Positions 60,701-64,000 of a DNA stretch of 64,000 bases are shown here, one piece after another (the stretch's first letter is position 1; each line of letters opens with the position of its first letter). Under the pieces are notes generated by a model. It saw nothing but the letters and a program-made list of their open reading frames with translations. It made no database searches and was not told where the DNA came from. The stretch covers positions 51,875,249 to 51,939,248 of the forward strand of contig NC_088295.1 of the NCBI RefSeq assembly GCF_032854445.1, written 5' to 3'. This DNA is from Liolophura sinensis (taxonomy: Eukaryota > Mollusca > Polyplacophora > Chitonida > Chitonidae). Both the position numbers and the translations under genes were made by a program.

Positions 60701-62711
60701 ACAAATTCTGGACAAATTTGTTTCCGGTTTCTTGGACATTGCTCGAAGCACTTGGGTATGTACATGTATGTGAAAGATCAGCTAATATAGTAGAATATTC
60801 ATTCCAATTAGCTTTTAAAAAAATGTGTATTTTGGTCATGGAAAAAACCCTGGAAATTTGAAATGTTTAGGTGGATGAACCCTGTTTATCCTTGTCGCCA
60901 TCTGCCATCTGCCATCTGCCAAACTGCCATCATATAAAGGAAAAGTTCTTGACTACCCTAATTCTTCAAATTTTTGGGACAGATGTTAGTAGTGTTGAAA
61001 GTAGAATATTACATTTCTTTACCAGCCTTTTAGAAGAGTAAAGATATGAGTATGTTGTTCATTTGATGGTCTAACTGTGTGAGAAAAAAAGAAACTCAGT
61101 ACTCTTGCTACAGTTGCATATATCTTGGCTAAAATGAGCAGATCAGGCGTCCCAAAAACGGGATGAAATAAGAGTATGACATTAAACAACAATCATTCCT
61201 ATTTATTAATGCATCTCCATCCTATTTATTAATGCATCTCCATCTTATGATAAGATATAGCATTTACATGTACATTGTCTCTTTGCTGTACATGGGGGCT
61301 TCTGTTGTAGATGGCGGGTTATTGATTACTACGTTAGCCGTGTCACAGGGAATCACGAACTCATGGAGCAGTTGAACTTGATAGGTCGCACCAGTGAATT
61401 TGCACGAGTCTTTGGTATTGAGTTCTTCCATGTCTTGTCCCGAGGCTCTCAGGTACACGTATTCACCAGGTCTGCGTCTTATCTCATTCACATTACTGTC
61501 TTTCCTTTCAACAGTTACAGATTAGAGCTGGCAATAGTGTTGAATTCTAATTGCCCTCAGCAATTTTACTTTTTTGCCTGTGATAGATATAGGAGGTGAT
61601 TTGGCATAATCAATCCTATTCTGCACCTAGGGACCTCCTTGGCTCAGTTGGTTAGCGCGCTAGCGCAGCATAATGACCCTCTCTCACCAATGCGGTCGCT
61701 GTGAGTTCAAGTCCAGCTCTTTCTGGCTTCCTCTCTGGCCGTACGTGGGAAGGTCTGTCAGCAACCTGCGGATGGTCCCCCAGGCTCTGCCCGGTTTCCA
61801 CCCACCATAATGCTGGCTGCCGTCGTATAAGTGAAATATTCTTGAGTACGGCGTGAAACACCAATCAAATAAATAAATAATATTCTACACCTACATGTGT
61901 ATATTTTTAGTCAAAGTTGTTTCTGTTACTCTCCTTCGTTATCAGGTCAGTGTGATGATTTGCAGGTTTCAGGCGATGTCCTCTATAGAATGTTTAATGT
62001 TCTGTTTCCTTCTCCTTCAGTACCGTGTGGAATCCATGATGTTACGCCTGGCCAAGCCTCTCAACTTTATCCCTTGCTCACCTAACATTCAACAGAGAGC
62101 AAGGATGAAGGCTCCAGAGTGTATCCCCCTGACCCTGGAGCCAGAGTCCCGCTTTTACACGCACCCTGTGGTCGTCTTGGACTTCCAGTCTCTCTACCCC
62201 TCAATCATGATTGCCTACAATTACTGCTTCTCCACTTGCCTAGGACGACTGGAAAACCTTGCCAAGACGCAGTGAGTCACAGCTAGAGAGTTCCTTGAAC
62301 GAGCTCTTATACCCACCACTTGCCTGTATTACAAATGGATATAACTCTTGTGGAAATCTTGTGGAAAATTACTATATATCTGGAATAAGCACATAATCCT
62401 GAAATGGAAATGATGGAAATAATGGCATGAACAAGATATTTTTTTAGGGTATATTGCTAAATGTAAAGTGCAAGCATGTTAAATGAACAGATTAAATATT
62501 TGTAGAGAGGCAGAGAGATGGTTTTATTTCTCATATCATTAGAACTTTGGTTTTGTCTGTTTTTGTCTGTCAGAGATGGGCCTATAGAGTTTGGATGCAC
62601 TTCCCTATCTGTTAGTCCGGCTCTCCTTAGAAAGCTGAAGGATGATGTGACAATTTCCCCAAATGGTGTTGTCTTTGCCAAAGAGCATATCAGAAAAGGA
62701 ATCATTTCCAG
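27571..62711 (+). CDS. REV3L: DNA polymerase zeta catalytic subunit REV3L (3'-truncated by window edge)
   Basis: Twenty-four exons join without a phase conflict into 3301 codons plus 2 nt. REV3L, with REV7 and accessory POLD subunits, extends DNA past lesions (translesion synthesis) in the nucleus. Order of regions: N-terminal domain (residues 1-300: ATPAGQKTC, PYLYIPFN, HGxxYLYNP, LLQSGAVM, LFIDYNLYGMN), a very long disordered middle (about 300-2700), the conserved KEGVHYIVVGKFKGHKRMVV block (1720-1744), a REV7-binding motif VILTPAIRPP (2363-2372), then the B-family polymerase N-terminal/exonuclease region (2750-3172: DPDILVGYEIQM, FGIEFFHVLSRGSQ), and motif A DFQSLYPS (3226). About 600 residues longer than human REV3L to the same point. 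Motif C and the C-terminal cysteine clusters lie beyond the window. The start is the first ATG, giving MLSVRIVTTDHYM, like the vertebrate N-terminus. Confidence 0.97.
28032..28218 (+). CDS. REV3L: REV3L exon 2
   Basis: Acceptor TGTTTGCAG, donor GAAT/GTAAGT (phase 2). Encodes GQKTCMHIHGVFPYLYIPFN to TQHVYKIALVSG, the conserved N-terminal B-family fold. Residues 47-108. Confidence 0.95.
28219..30315 (+). other. REV3L intron 2
   Basis: AT-rich; apart from the SINE at 29709 nothing is recognised. The ORF at 28611-28856 (minus) has no support. Confidence 0.6.
29709..29966 (+). mobile_element. SINE family A, diverged, REV3L intron 2
   Basis: GGGCTGAGGTGGTTAGCGTA, ATGACCCAGGAGCCTCTCAC, a weakened B box GTGAGATTAAGCCC, the body and ACACCAATCAAATAAAAAAA. 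Confidence 0.88.
30316..30390 (+). CDS. REV3L: REV3L exon 3
   Basis: Acceptor CATTTTCAG, donor AGGAG/GTAAGA (phase 2). Encodes PMYGFHEKEQQFLKIYLYNP and NLIR. Residues 109-133. The codon spanning the junction is Ile where vertebrates have Met. Confidence 0.95.
31444..31525 (+). CDS. REV3L: REV3L exon 4
   Basis: Acceptor CATTTCAG, donor ACAG/GTACTT (phase 0). Encodes VADLLQSGAVMNNVFQPHES then HIPYPLQ. Residues 134-161. Confidence 0.95.
31821..31914 (+). CDS. REV3L: REV3L exon 5
   Basis: Acceptor TACTTTGCAG, donor TTGCAG/GTATAA (phase 1). Encodes LFIDYNLYGMNMIHVAAVKF then RQWSEDGEKFA, with the highly conserved LFIDYNLYGMN. Residues 162-192. Confidence 0.95.
32365..32500 (+). CDS. REV3L: REV3L exon 6
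   Basis: Acceptor TTTATTACAG, donor CCCAG/GTACGA (phase 2). A Ser-rich linker followed by HHWLKTWDKDSVP, which aligns with the vertebrate RWEQDEIPSS stretch. Residues 193-237. Confidence 0.92.
33410..33477 (+). CDS. REV3L: REV3L exon 7, with two possible acceptors
   Basis: Encodes VSTCELEVDVVAADILNRLE then VD; donor GACG/GTGAGT (phase 1). The start used here is after GGTCCCCAG (33409), because it alone keeps the frame from exon 6 into CELEVD. A better-looking acceptor, TGTAACAG ending at 33378, would add DMMLGDDGPQ, which aligns well with the vertebrate protein, but the frame then hits TGA at CACCTG-TGA. See the finding on exon 7. Residues 238-260. Confidence 0.8.
34032..34136 (+). CDS. REV3L: REV3L exon 8
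   Basis: Acceptor TTTCTGTTCCAG, donor TCTCAGG/GTAGGT (phase 1). Encodes ANLGANPGLAALWEDERQRK then RDRGETSQITPPQSQ, as in the conserved GNPGLQAIWEDE block. The last 15 bases are the first unit of the minisatellite that fills the next intron. Residues 261-295. Confidence 0.95.
34122..35975 (+). repeat. 32-bp minisatellite made of REV3L exon 8 splice-donor copies
   Basis: Around 58 units of TCTCAGGGTAGGTTTATTTC+AGCCCTTCTCAA with variants TCTATATCAG and TCAGATCAG in the middle. The period is 32 bp (measured between 34131, 34163 and 34195). Each unit repeats the exon 8/intron 8 junction (CTCAGG/GTAGGT), and many carry TTTCAG, an acceptor-like element. Later units are shortened or diverged. Confidence 0.95.
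36060..36815 (-). repeat. 48-bp minisatellite, REV3L intron 8
   Basis: Unit TAACACCCTGAGTATAATGT+ACGGGTAGCACCCTGAGAAT+AGTCTGGG, about 14 copies plus a diverged right end. 48 is a multiple of 3, so a 279-codon frame stays open on the minus strand (36070-36909), reading a 16-residue repeat beginning VLPRLFSGRYPYI. It lies about 90 bp after the 32-bp array and is not a credible gene. Confidence 0.92.
37200..37315 (+). mobile_element. Old SINE remnant
   Basis: TCTTGAGTATAACATTAAGC followed by AACAATCAGCTAAATA resembles the diverged SINE tail at 8418 (TTGAGTATGGCGTTTAACAACAATCA). A similar remnant lies at about 61160-61200. Confidence 0.4.
37333..37417 (+). CDS. REV3L: REV3L exon 9
   Basis: Acceptor TGGCTTTCAG, donor TACTT/GTTAGT (phase 2). 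Encodes ERDSMQEADSEVRLKERLEE then ILLEQLPY, matching the vertebrate KKFQKRLQEIL helix. Residues 296-323. Confidence 0.88.
37721..37836 (+). CDS. REV3L: REV3L exon 10
   Basis: Acceptor ATGGATATAG, donor TTTCTG/GTAAGA (phase 1). Encodes SSQSSQESLEEKIEEDADLS to VVYDHLSQLS, an acidic linker. Residues 324-362. Confidence 0.85.
37837..40342 (+). other. REV3L intron 10
   Basis: Contains the long hairpin at 39119-39254 and AT-rich stretches (about 39580-39625). No exon seen. Confidence 0.6.
39119..39254. repeat. Long imperfect inverted repeat (hairpin)
   Basis: Left arm 39119-39176 begins AATAATGCTCTTGCTGTGGG. Right arm 39199-39254, read in reverse complement, begins AATAATGTTCGTGCTATGGG. The arms stay alignable for about 56 bp (GTGTC, GCAGTTT and AAGGTGGAC blocks) around a loop of about 22 nt. 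It could be a small foldback/MITE element or a structured RNA. Confidence 0.75.
40343..40498 (+). CDS. REV3L: REV3L exon 11
   Basis: Acceptor CCTATTATTAG, donor CATG/GTAGGA (phase 1). Encodes ESEASSQDTITLEDYKGPDK to SSPGFDSPSNSQH. Residues 363-414. Confidence 0.85.
41249..41408 (+). mobile_element. SINE family A, 5'-truncated, REV3L intron 11
   Basis: GGCCGTACGTGGGAAGGTCT, the body with a 3-bp deletion (GCCGCATAAGTG), and ACACTAATCAAATAAATGAA. Confidence 0.88.
41629..41893 (+). CDS. REV3L: REV3L exon 12
   Basis: Acceptor TGTGTTGACAG, donor CATGG/GTGCGT (phase 2). Encodes EALCDQSLVNLLATLADGGS and ENEEEELEMSQRIWDTPPD, matching the vertebrate EALVHLLAGLE and EEMELSLVMSQRWD blocks. Residues 415-502. 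Confidence 0.92.
42038..42673 (+). repeat. Four tandem copies of a 159-bp unit
   Basis: Copies start at 42038, 42197, 42356 and 42515 (AGATGTAGGGAAGTTGGGGG) and are almost identical, so the duplication is recent. Each contains TATCCTGTTTCAG, an acceptor-like sequence; the true exon 13 acceptor is at 42697, 24 bp after the last copy. Confidence 0.95.
42698..42804 (+). CDS. REV3L: REV3L exon 13
   Basis: Acceptor TGTGTTATCAG, donor AGCCAG/GTAAGC (phase 1). Encodes VGDCDVKGFEDTWTESQFLE to KILQLDGPMDEKP, matching SIPQLDGTADE of vertebrates. Residues 503-538. Confidence 0.9.
43136..48731 (+). CDS. REV3L: REV3L exon 14, giant central exon
   Basis: 5596 bp with acceptor TTTCATTCCAG and donor TCCAG/GTAAGG (phase 2), open throughout. 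The corresponding mammalian exon is also the largest, at about 4 kb. It encodes residues 539-2403: mostly Ser/Pro/Gln-rich disorder with basic clusters (KKKSRCKPK, KKSKRKRAS). Conserved islands are KEGVHYIVVGKFKGHKRMVV (46684-46746), YDDVMHKLALVSPP (47272-47313) and VILTPAIRPP (48607-48636), followed by REAFCSDPADLPEKSR. The last island matches the vertebrate REV7-binding segment ILKPLMSPP...EPFCSNPSDVPEKPR in spacing and sequence. Confidence 0.96.
48607..48636 (+). other. REV3L: REV7 (MAD2L2)-binding motif in REV3L
   Basis: VILTPAIRPP fits the hydrophobic-hydrophobic-x-P-x(3-4)-P-P pattern bound by the HORMA seat-belt of REV7, and its flanks match the human site. Only the first of the two human sites is clear; the second would lie in exon 16 near ICPCSLAPSS but is not as obvious. 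Confidence 0.75.
48732..50093 (+). other. REV3L intron 14
   Basis: Nothing recognised except AT-rich tracts (49440-49500) and a weak tRNA-like box B (GGCTTGAATCC, about 49241) that may be an eroded SINE head. Confidence 0.5.
50094..50133 (+). CDS. REV3L: REV3L exon 15 (40-bp microexon)
   Basis: Acceptor GGTGTGTTGTAG, donor AAAATG/GTGAGA. Encodes REVGGRVMKLTSKM, matching the vertebrate REIGGRLLMVETRL. It enters in phase 2 and leaves in phase 0, so it is needed to keep the frame. Residues 2404-2417. Confidence 0.9.
50134..52421 (+). other. REV3L intron 15
   Basis: Holds the 34-bp minisatellite. An open frame at 51657-52142 (161 codons, no ATG at its left end) is AT-rich and unsupported. Confidence 0.6.
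50830..51253. repeat. Minisatellite, 34-bp unit
   Basis: About 12 units of CATCAGGGCATGTTAACACT+CTGATTGCCACGAT, with two shortened units near 50955-50995 (CATTTCAACACTCTGATTGC). Confidence 0.93.
52422..53321 (+). CDS. REV3L: REV3L exon 16
   Basis: 900 bp, phase 0 at both ends (acceptor CTGTTTGCAG, donor GTACAG/GTATGT). Encodes AEDLEEFTSQFAGTGLLSWR at the start (vertebrate NDLAEFEGDFSLEGLRLWK), then VICPCSLAPSSKSVVRWMEK (vertebrate CKCAPSRQLVQVWLQ) with a lysine-rich helix, and ends TPLRRSLLASQVQ. Residues 2418-2717. Confidence 0.94.
53524..53795 (-). mobile_element. Full-length SINE family A, minus strand, REV3L intron 16
   Basis: Reads, in reverse complement, from GGCCTATGTGGTTCAGTTGG through TTAGTGCAGCGTAATGACCC, B box GTGAGTTCAAGTCC and the body to the AAATAAATAAATAAAT tail. 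It is the only full-length copy here in inverse orientation. Confidence 0.92.
54020..54142 (+). CDS. REV3L: REV3L exon 17
   Basis: Acceptor TTTATGGACAG, donor CATGAG/GTACAC, phase 0. Encodes SLATPSTSNADISQIDGPTP and KNTFGFRFSQ...QALHE, nearly identical to the vertebrate TSQIDGPSLNNTYGFKVS...KALHE. Residues 2718-2758. Confidence 0.96.
54545..55290 (+). CDS. REV3L: REV3L exon 18, start of polymerase fold with a repeat insertion
   Basis: Acceptor TTTGCGTACAG, donor AAAAG/GTAAAG (phase 2). Encodes VQHLSVLSVELHVETRGDKM PDPEVDPILGVFYSIRND, then NGVILVDEA, a long SSPQPSTSEQT-type repeat, and finally GVSGLEISYVTDELALFQHF LRLIKR. In vertebrates the two conserved parts are separated by about 20 residues; here by about 145. 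Residues 2759-3006. Confidence 0.94.
54784..55170 (+). repeat. REV3L: Coding minisatellite, 33/30-bp units, in REV3L exon 18
   Basis: About 12 units. The first are TSSPQPSTSEQ, later ones TSSPQPSTSKQ / TSSQKPFTSKQ / TSPQPSTSKQ as a repeated triplet, and the last are TLSPQPSTSKE. All length differences are multiples of 3, so the frame is kept. No unit contains a stop in the other + frame or on the minus strand, which creates spurious ORFs. Confidence 0.95.
55677..55792 (+). CDS. REV3L: REV3L exon 19 (exonuclease-like fold)
   Basis: Acceptor TTTCATACAG, donor TACCAG/GTAAAG (phase 1). Encodes WDPDILVGYEIQMLSLGYLL TRASHLGIDLCTQISRVP. DPDILVGYEIQ is the Exo II-like region, with the active-site changes of the inactive zeta exonuclease. 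Residues 3007-3045. Confidence 0.96.
56124..56250 (+). mobile_element. SINE family A 3' half, REV3L intron 19
   Basis: TAGGTCGTGGGTCTCCCCCG, the body, then ACACCAATCAGATAAATAAATAAA. Confidence 0.88.
56444..56562 (+). CDS. REV3L: REV3L exon 20
   Basis: Acceptor TGTCCATTGCAG, donor CATGAG/GTTAGT (phase 0). Encodes DAKEKSHMSAEKDEYGADHM SEIHITGRIVLNLWRIMRHE. The IxGRIxLNLWRIMRxE block is a REV3L signature. Residues 3046-3085. Confidence 0.96.
56563..58445 (+). other. REV3L intron 20
   Basis: Contains the minus-strand ORF at 57378-57797 described separately; otherwise AT-rich with poly-T near 58125. Confidence 0.5.
57378..57797 (-). CDS. Hypothetical 139-codon antisense ORF in REV3L intron 20
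   Basis: ATG at 57797, stop at 57378. The middle is Ser/Thr/Pro-rich (TSFQGTSSSRTPSPPTSSFS), followed by FTIPKLTIKFAVFARKPLGN and CCPVNHWLSDLVGAEMFVSA. The composition and balanced base content look more like coding sequence than the other intronic ORFs, but no domain is recognised and no splice partners are evident. It could be the first exon of a nested gene, a piece of a mobile element, or chance. Confidence 0.25.
   Translation of the reverse strand: MSLNTSFDSSSKRQTRAIESAHNLSAGPGVFLGTKPKESSAMPVASVTSFQGTSSSRTPSPPTSSFSSPESVFTSKFTIPKLTIKFAVFARKPLGNYACCPVNHWLSDLVGAEMFVSAILENPTEEFRSEKCLPCMPHY
58446..58564 (+). CDS. REV3L: REV3L exon 21
   Basis: Acceptor CTTGCTTTCAG, donor TACAG/GTAGGT (phase 2). 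Encodes VTLNQYTFENVAFHVLHHRL PKYSYRSLTSWFSHRTHLY, matching YTFENVSFHVLHQRFP. Residues 3086-3124. Confidence 0.96.
60249..60302 (+). mobile_element. SINE family A tail fragment
   Basis: TGTGAAATTTTCTTGAGTAC, GGCGTAAAAACACCAATCAA then ATAAATAAATA; only the 3' end is present. Confidence 0.75.
60337..60420 (+). repeat. tRNA-like / SINE-head-like block
   Basis: GGATGTAGCTCAGTATTATA resembles a Pol III A box, and GGTTCAAATCC, about 55 bp downstream, is a perfect B box. No clear cloverleaf acceptor stem was found, so it is more likely the head of an old tRNA-derived SINE than a working tRNA gene. Confidence 0.35.
61311..61452 (+). CDS. REV3L: REV3L exon 22
   Basis: Acceptor TTCTGTTGTAG, donor TCTCAG/GTACAC (phase 0). 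Encodes WRVIDYYVSRVTGNHELMEQ LNLIGRTSEFARVFGIEFFH VLSRGSQ. Residues 3125-3172. Confidence 0.97.
61629..61881 (+). mobile_element. Full-length SINE family A, REV3L intron 22
   Basis: GGACCTCCTTGGCTCAGTTG, TAGCGCGCTAGCGCAGCATA, B box GTGAGTTCAAGTCC, the body, ACACCAATCAAATAAATAAATAA. Few differences from the apparent consensus, so a young copy. Confidence 0.93.
62021..62271 (+). CDS. REV3L: REV3L exon 23, polymerase motif A
   Basis: Acceptor CTTCTCCTTCAG, donor ACGCA/GTGAGT (phase 2). Encodes YRVESMMLRLAKPLNFIPCS, PLTLEPESRFY and VVVLDFQSLYPSIMIAYNYC FSTCLG. DFQSLYPS (62180-62203) is B-family motif A; its Asp (residue 3226) is a catalytic metal ligand and its Tyr is the steric gate. Residues 3173-3255. 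Confidence 0.98.
62574..62711 (+). CDS. REV3L: REV3L exon 24, last exon in window
   Basis: Acceptor TTTTGTCTGTCAG, donor TCCAG/GTATGT (phase 2). Encodes DGPIEFGCTSLSVSPALLRK and ISPNGVVFAKEHIRKGIIS, matching FGCTSLRVPPDLL...ITVSPNGVAFVKPSVRKGVL. The next exon should begin with the (R)MLEEIL-type finger helix and is not in the window. Residues 3256-3301. Confidence 0.96.
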
Positions 62712-63254
62712 GTATGTTACAACTACGGTGATATTTATAGCAGAGATCGGGTAAAGATAAAAGAGATTAGATTTGGTGTTGGAGTCATGTTTAATCTACA
62801 CAATTTTGAATTCCAGTTCTAAATTTAAAAGTTCTCAAATCATTATTCCACAATGTGAAATTAAACCTGTATTTTGTCAAATTTCCCAGAGACAATCAGC
62901 TGCTTATGCATGCAAGAGAAAAGTGTAAAACTTTAAAAAAAGCAGGACGCTGAAGGGGGAAGCGGTCTACATGCATTAGTAGTTAAGCTTTATTTTTAAG
63001 GATGGAAAGTTAAACTTTTTTCAACTCCTGTTTGTTGGGCTCTGATGCATGGATCGAATGTTACGCTGTTTGTTTTTTAGCTCCCTAATCTATGGTATGG
63101 TGCGTACCCAATTCTTCAACCTTTTCAAAACCTCTGCAATAAACATTCTATGAGAGATCTATGGGGCATAGTGAAAAAATTTATACAGTTTATGAAGCAT
63201 ACATCTATAGTGACACAAACAAATCATTTTCATAATAATCGTATGTATAAATTC

Positions 63255-63600
63255 CAACTGCTTCAGTGGCCTGATGGCTAGAGCATCCCCTTGGGAAACG
63301 TCGTCCTGGGAAATCCTTGTCTGGTCATACCAAAGACTTTAAAAATGGTACTTGCTGCTGCCTCGCTTGGTGCTCAGCACTGAGAGGCTAGAGCAAGGAA
63401 ACGTAACTAGTTGGCCCTGTGTCAGTATAATGTGACTTGATGGGGTGTCATGTCTGGTGTCTTCAACATGATACTTCACTGGCAGCAGGACTTTTGTGGC
63501 ATGGATTTGCCATTCCACTATTAGACACAATATATGTACACACACCTAATGACTCCTTGTCGTCCTTCGACTGCAAAATAGTTCAATACGACCCTGTTCA
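63255..63600 (+). mobile_element. SINE family B, diverged, with tRNA-like head
   Basis: CAGTGGCCTGATGGCTAGAG and CTGGTCATACCAAAGACTTT form the head, followed by CTCGCTTGGTGCTCAGCACT, GTCAGTATAATGTGACTTGA, CTTGTCGTCCTTCGACTGCA and AATAGTTCAATACGACCCTG. It aligns loosely with the copies at 12123 and 24408 but has an extra 5' part of about 100 bp. Confidence 0.7.
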
Positions 63601-63632
63601 ACATACATACATACAGACATACATACATACAT

Positions 63633-63663
<31 letters not shown>

Positions 63664-63688
63664 TACATACATACATACATACATACAT
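63601..63688. repeat. (ACAT)n/(ACAG)n microsatellite
   Basis: About 20 tetranucleotide units, with an ACAG block flanked by ACAT blocks. It starts where the SINE family B tail would be expected, so it may have grown from that tail. Confidence 0.92.
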
Positions 63689-64000
63689 GTACATAGTGCT
63701 TCACTCAAAAAATGTGCTTCAGTGGTTGAAAATCTTGAAGATTGACAGTAAATGTACATAGTTGGAATGAAGGTTAAAGCTTATTTTTTTAACTGCTGTA
63801 TATTGGGCTCTTGTACGTGGATTGAAGGTCAAGCTTTTTGGGGGGGTTGGGAGTGGGAGTGGGGCTGGTCCATTATCTAAGGTGTGGCATGTAAATGTAC
63901 ATACTAAGATGGAAGGCTAAGCTTTTTTTCTTAATATCTCCTGTATAACGAGCACTCATACACGTATTGTAGGGTAAGCATTTTTCTACAGCAATACAAG

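Larger units (their letters stand above)
58565..61310 (+). other. REV3L intron 21
   Basis: Apart from the SINE tail at 60249, a tRNA-like block at 60337 and a SINE remnant at about 61160, nothing is recognised. Includes CGATCCAATG-type unique sequence from 58.9 to 59.9 kb with no reading frame of note. Confidence 0.5.
62712..64000 (+). other. REV3L intron 24 (continues beyond window)
   Basis: No acceptor followed by the expected finger-helix coding sequence was found. Contains the SINE at 63255, the microsatellite at 63601 and a G-rich tract near 63840. Confidence 0.6.

Noticed and set aside
1-64000. CRISPR array or prokaryotic operon
   Set aside because: The tandem repeats have no conserved-repeat/unique-spacer pattern and the genes have spliceosomal introns; this is animal DNA.

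Overview
This is animal nuclear DNA: intron-rich genes with GT-AG splice sites, and it is packed with tRNA-derived SINEs and minisatellites. Two SINE families share a related 3' domain, one ending in CAATCAAATAAATAAA and the other in a CACTCACTCACTC tail. Tails of this kind are, from memory, typical of molluscs, so a mollusc (gastropod, bivalve or relative) is the best guess. The species cannot be named from the sequence.

Layout, left to right. (1) 1-4259: the last two coding exons of a hexokinase gene on the + strand. A large intron holding a 22/66-bp minisatellite and SINEs precedes them. (2) 4260-8125: intergenic, with a 30/31-bp minisatellite at about 5290-6020. (3) 8126-12783, minus strand: a complete three-exon stefin / cystatin-B gene of 98 aa, with a minisatellite in its second intron and a CRE and a palindrome upstream. 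(4) 15.2-20.3 kb, minus strand: a broken gene of the DUF6589 type. It keeps recognisable blocks, including a GGDQL..ERA block and a WNR.VNT..G block, but has in-frame stops and a frameshift. (5) 20.7-23.3 kb: direct copies of a 475-580-bp unit, headed by one inverted partial copy. (6) 27571 to beyond the right edge, + strand: REV3L, the catalytic subunit of DNA polymerase zeta. Twenty-four coding exons (3301 codons plus 2 nt) can be assembled with consistent splice phases, from the start codon to just past polymerase motif A. The remaining palm/thumb, the YGDTDS-type motif and the C-terminal cysteine clusters lie to the right of the window.

The three live genes are not functionally related: sugar phosphorylation, cysteine protease inhibition and translesion DNA synthesis. 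The most unusual features are in REV3L. Exon 8 ends inside the first unit of a 1.8-kb, 32-bp minisatellite, so the intron carries dozens of copies of the exon's own 5' splice site. Exon 18 carries an in-frame Ser/Pro/Gln/Thr minisatellite inside the conserved DNA polymerase B N-terminal/exonuclease region. Exon 7 has two competing acceptors 31 nt apart. Exon 14 is a single 5.6-kb exon that ends with a REV7-binding motif.
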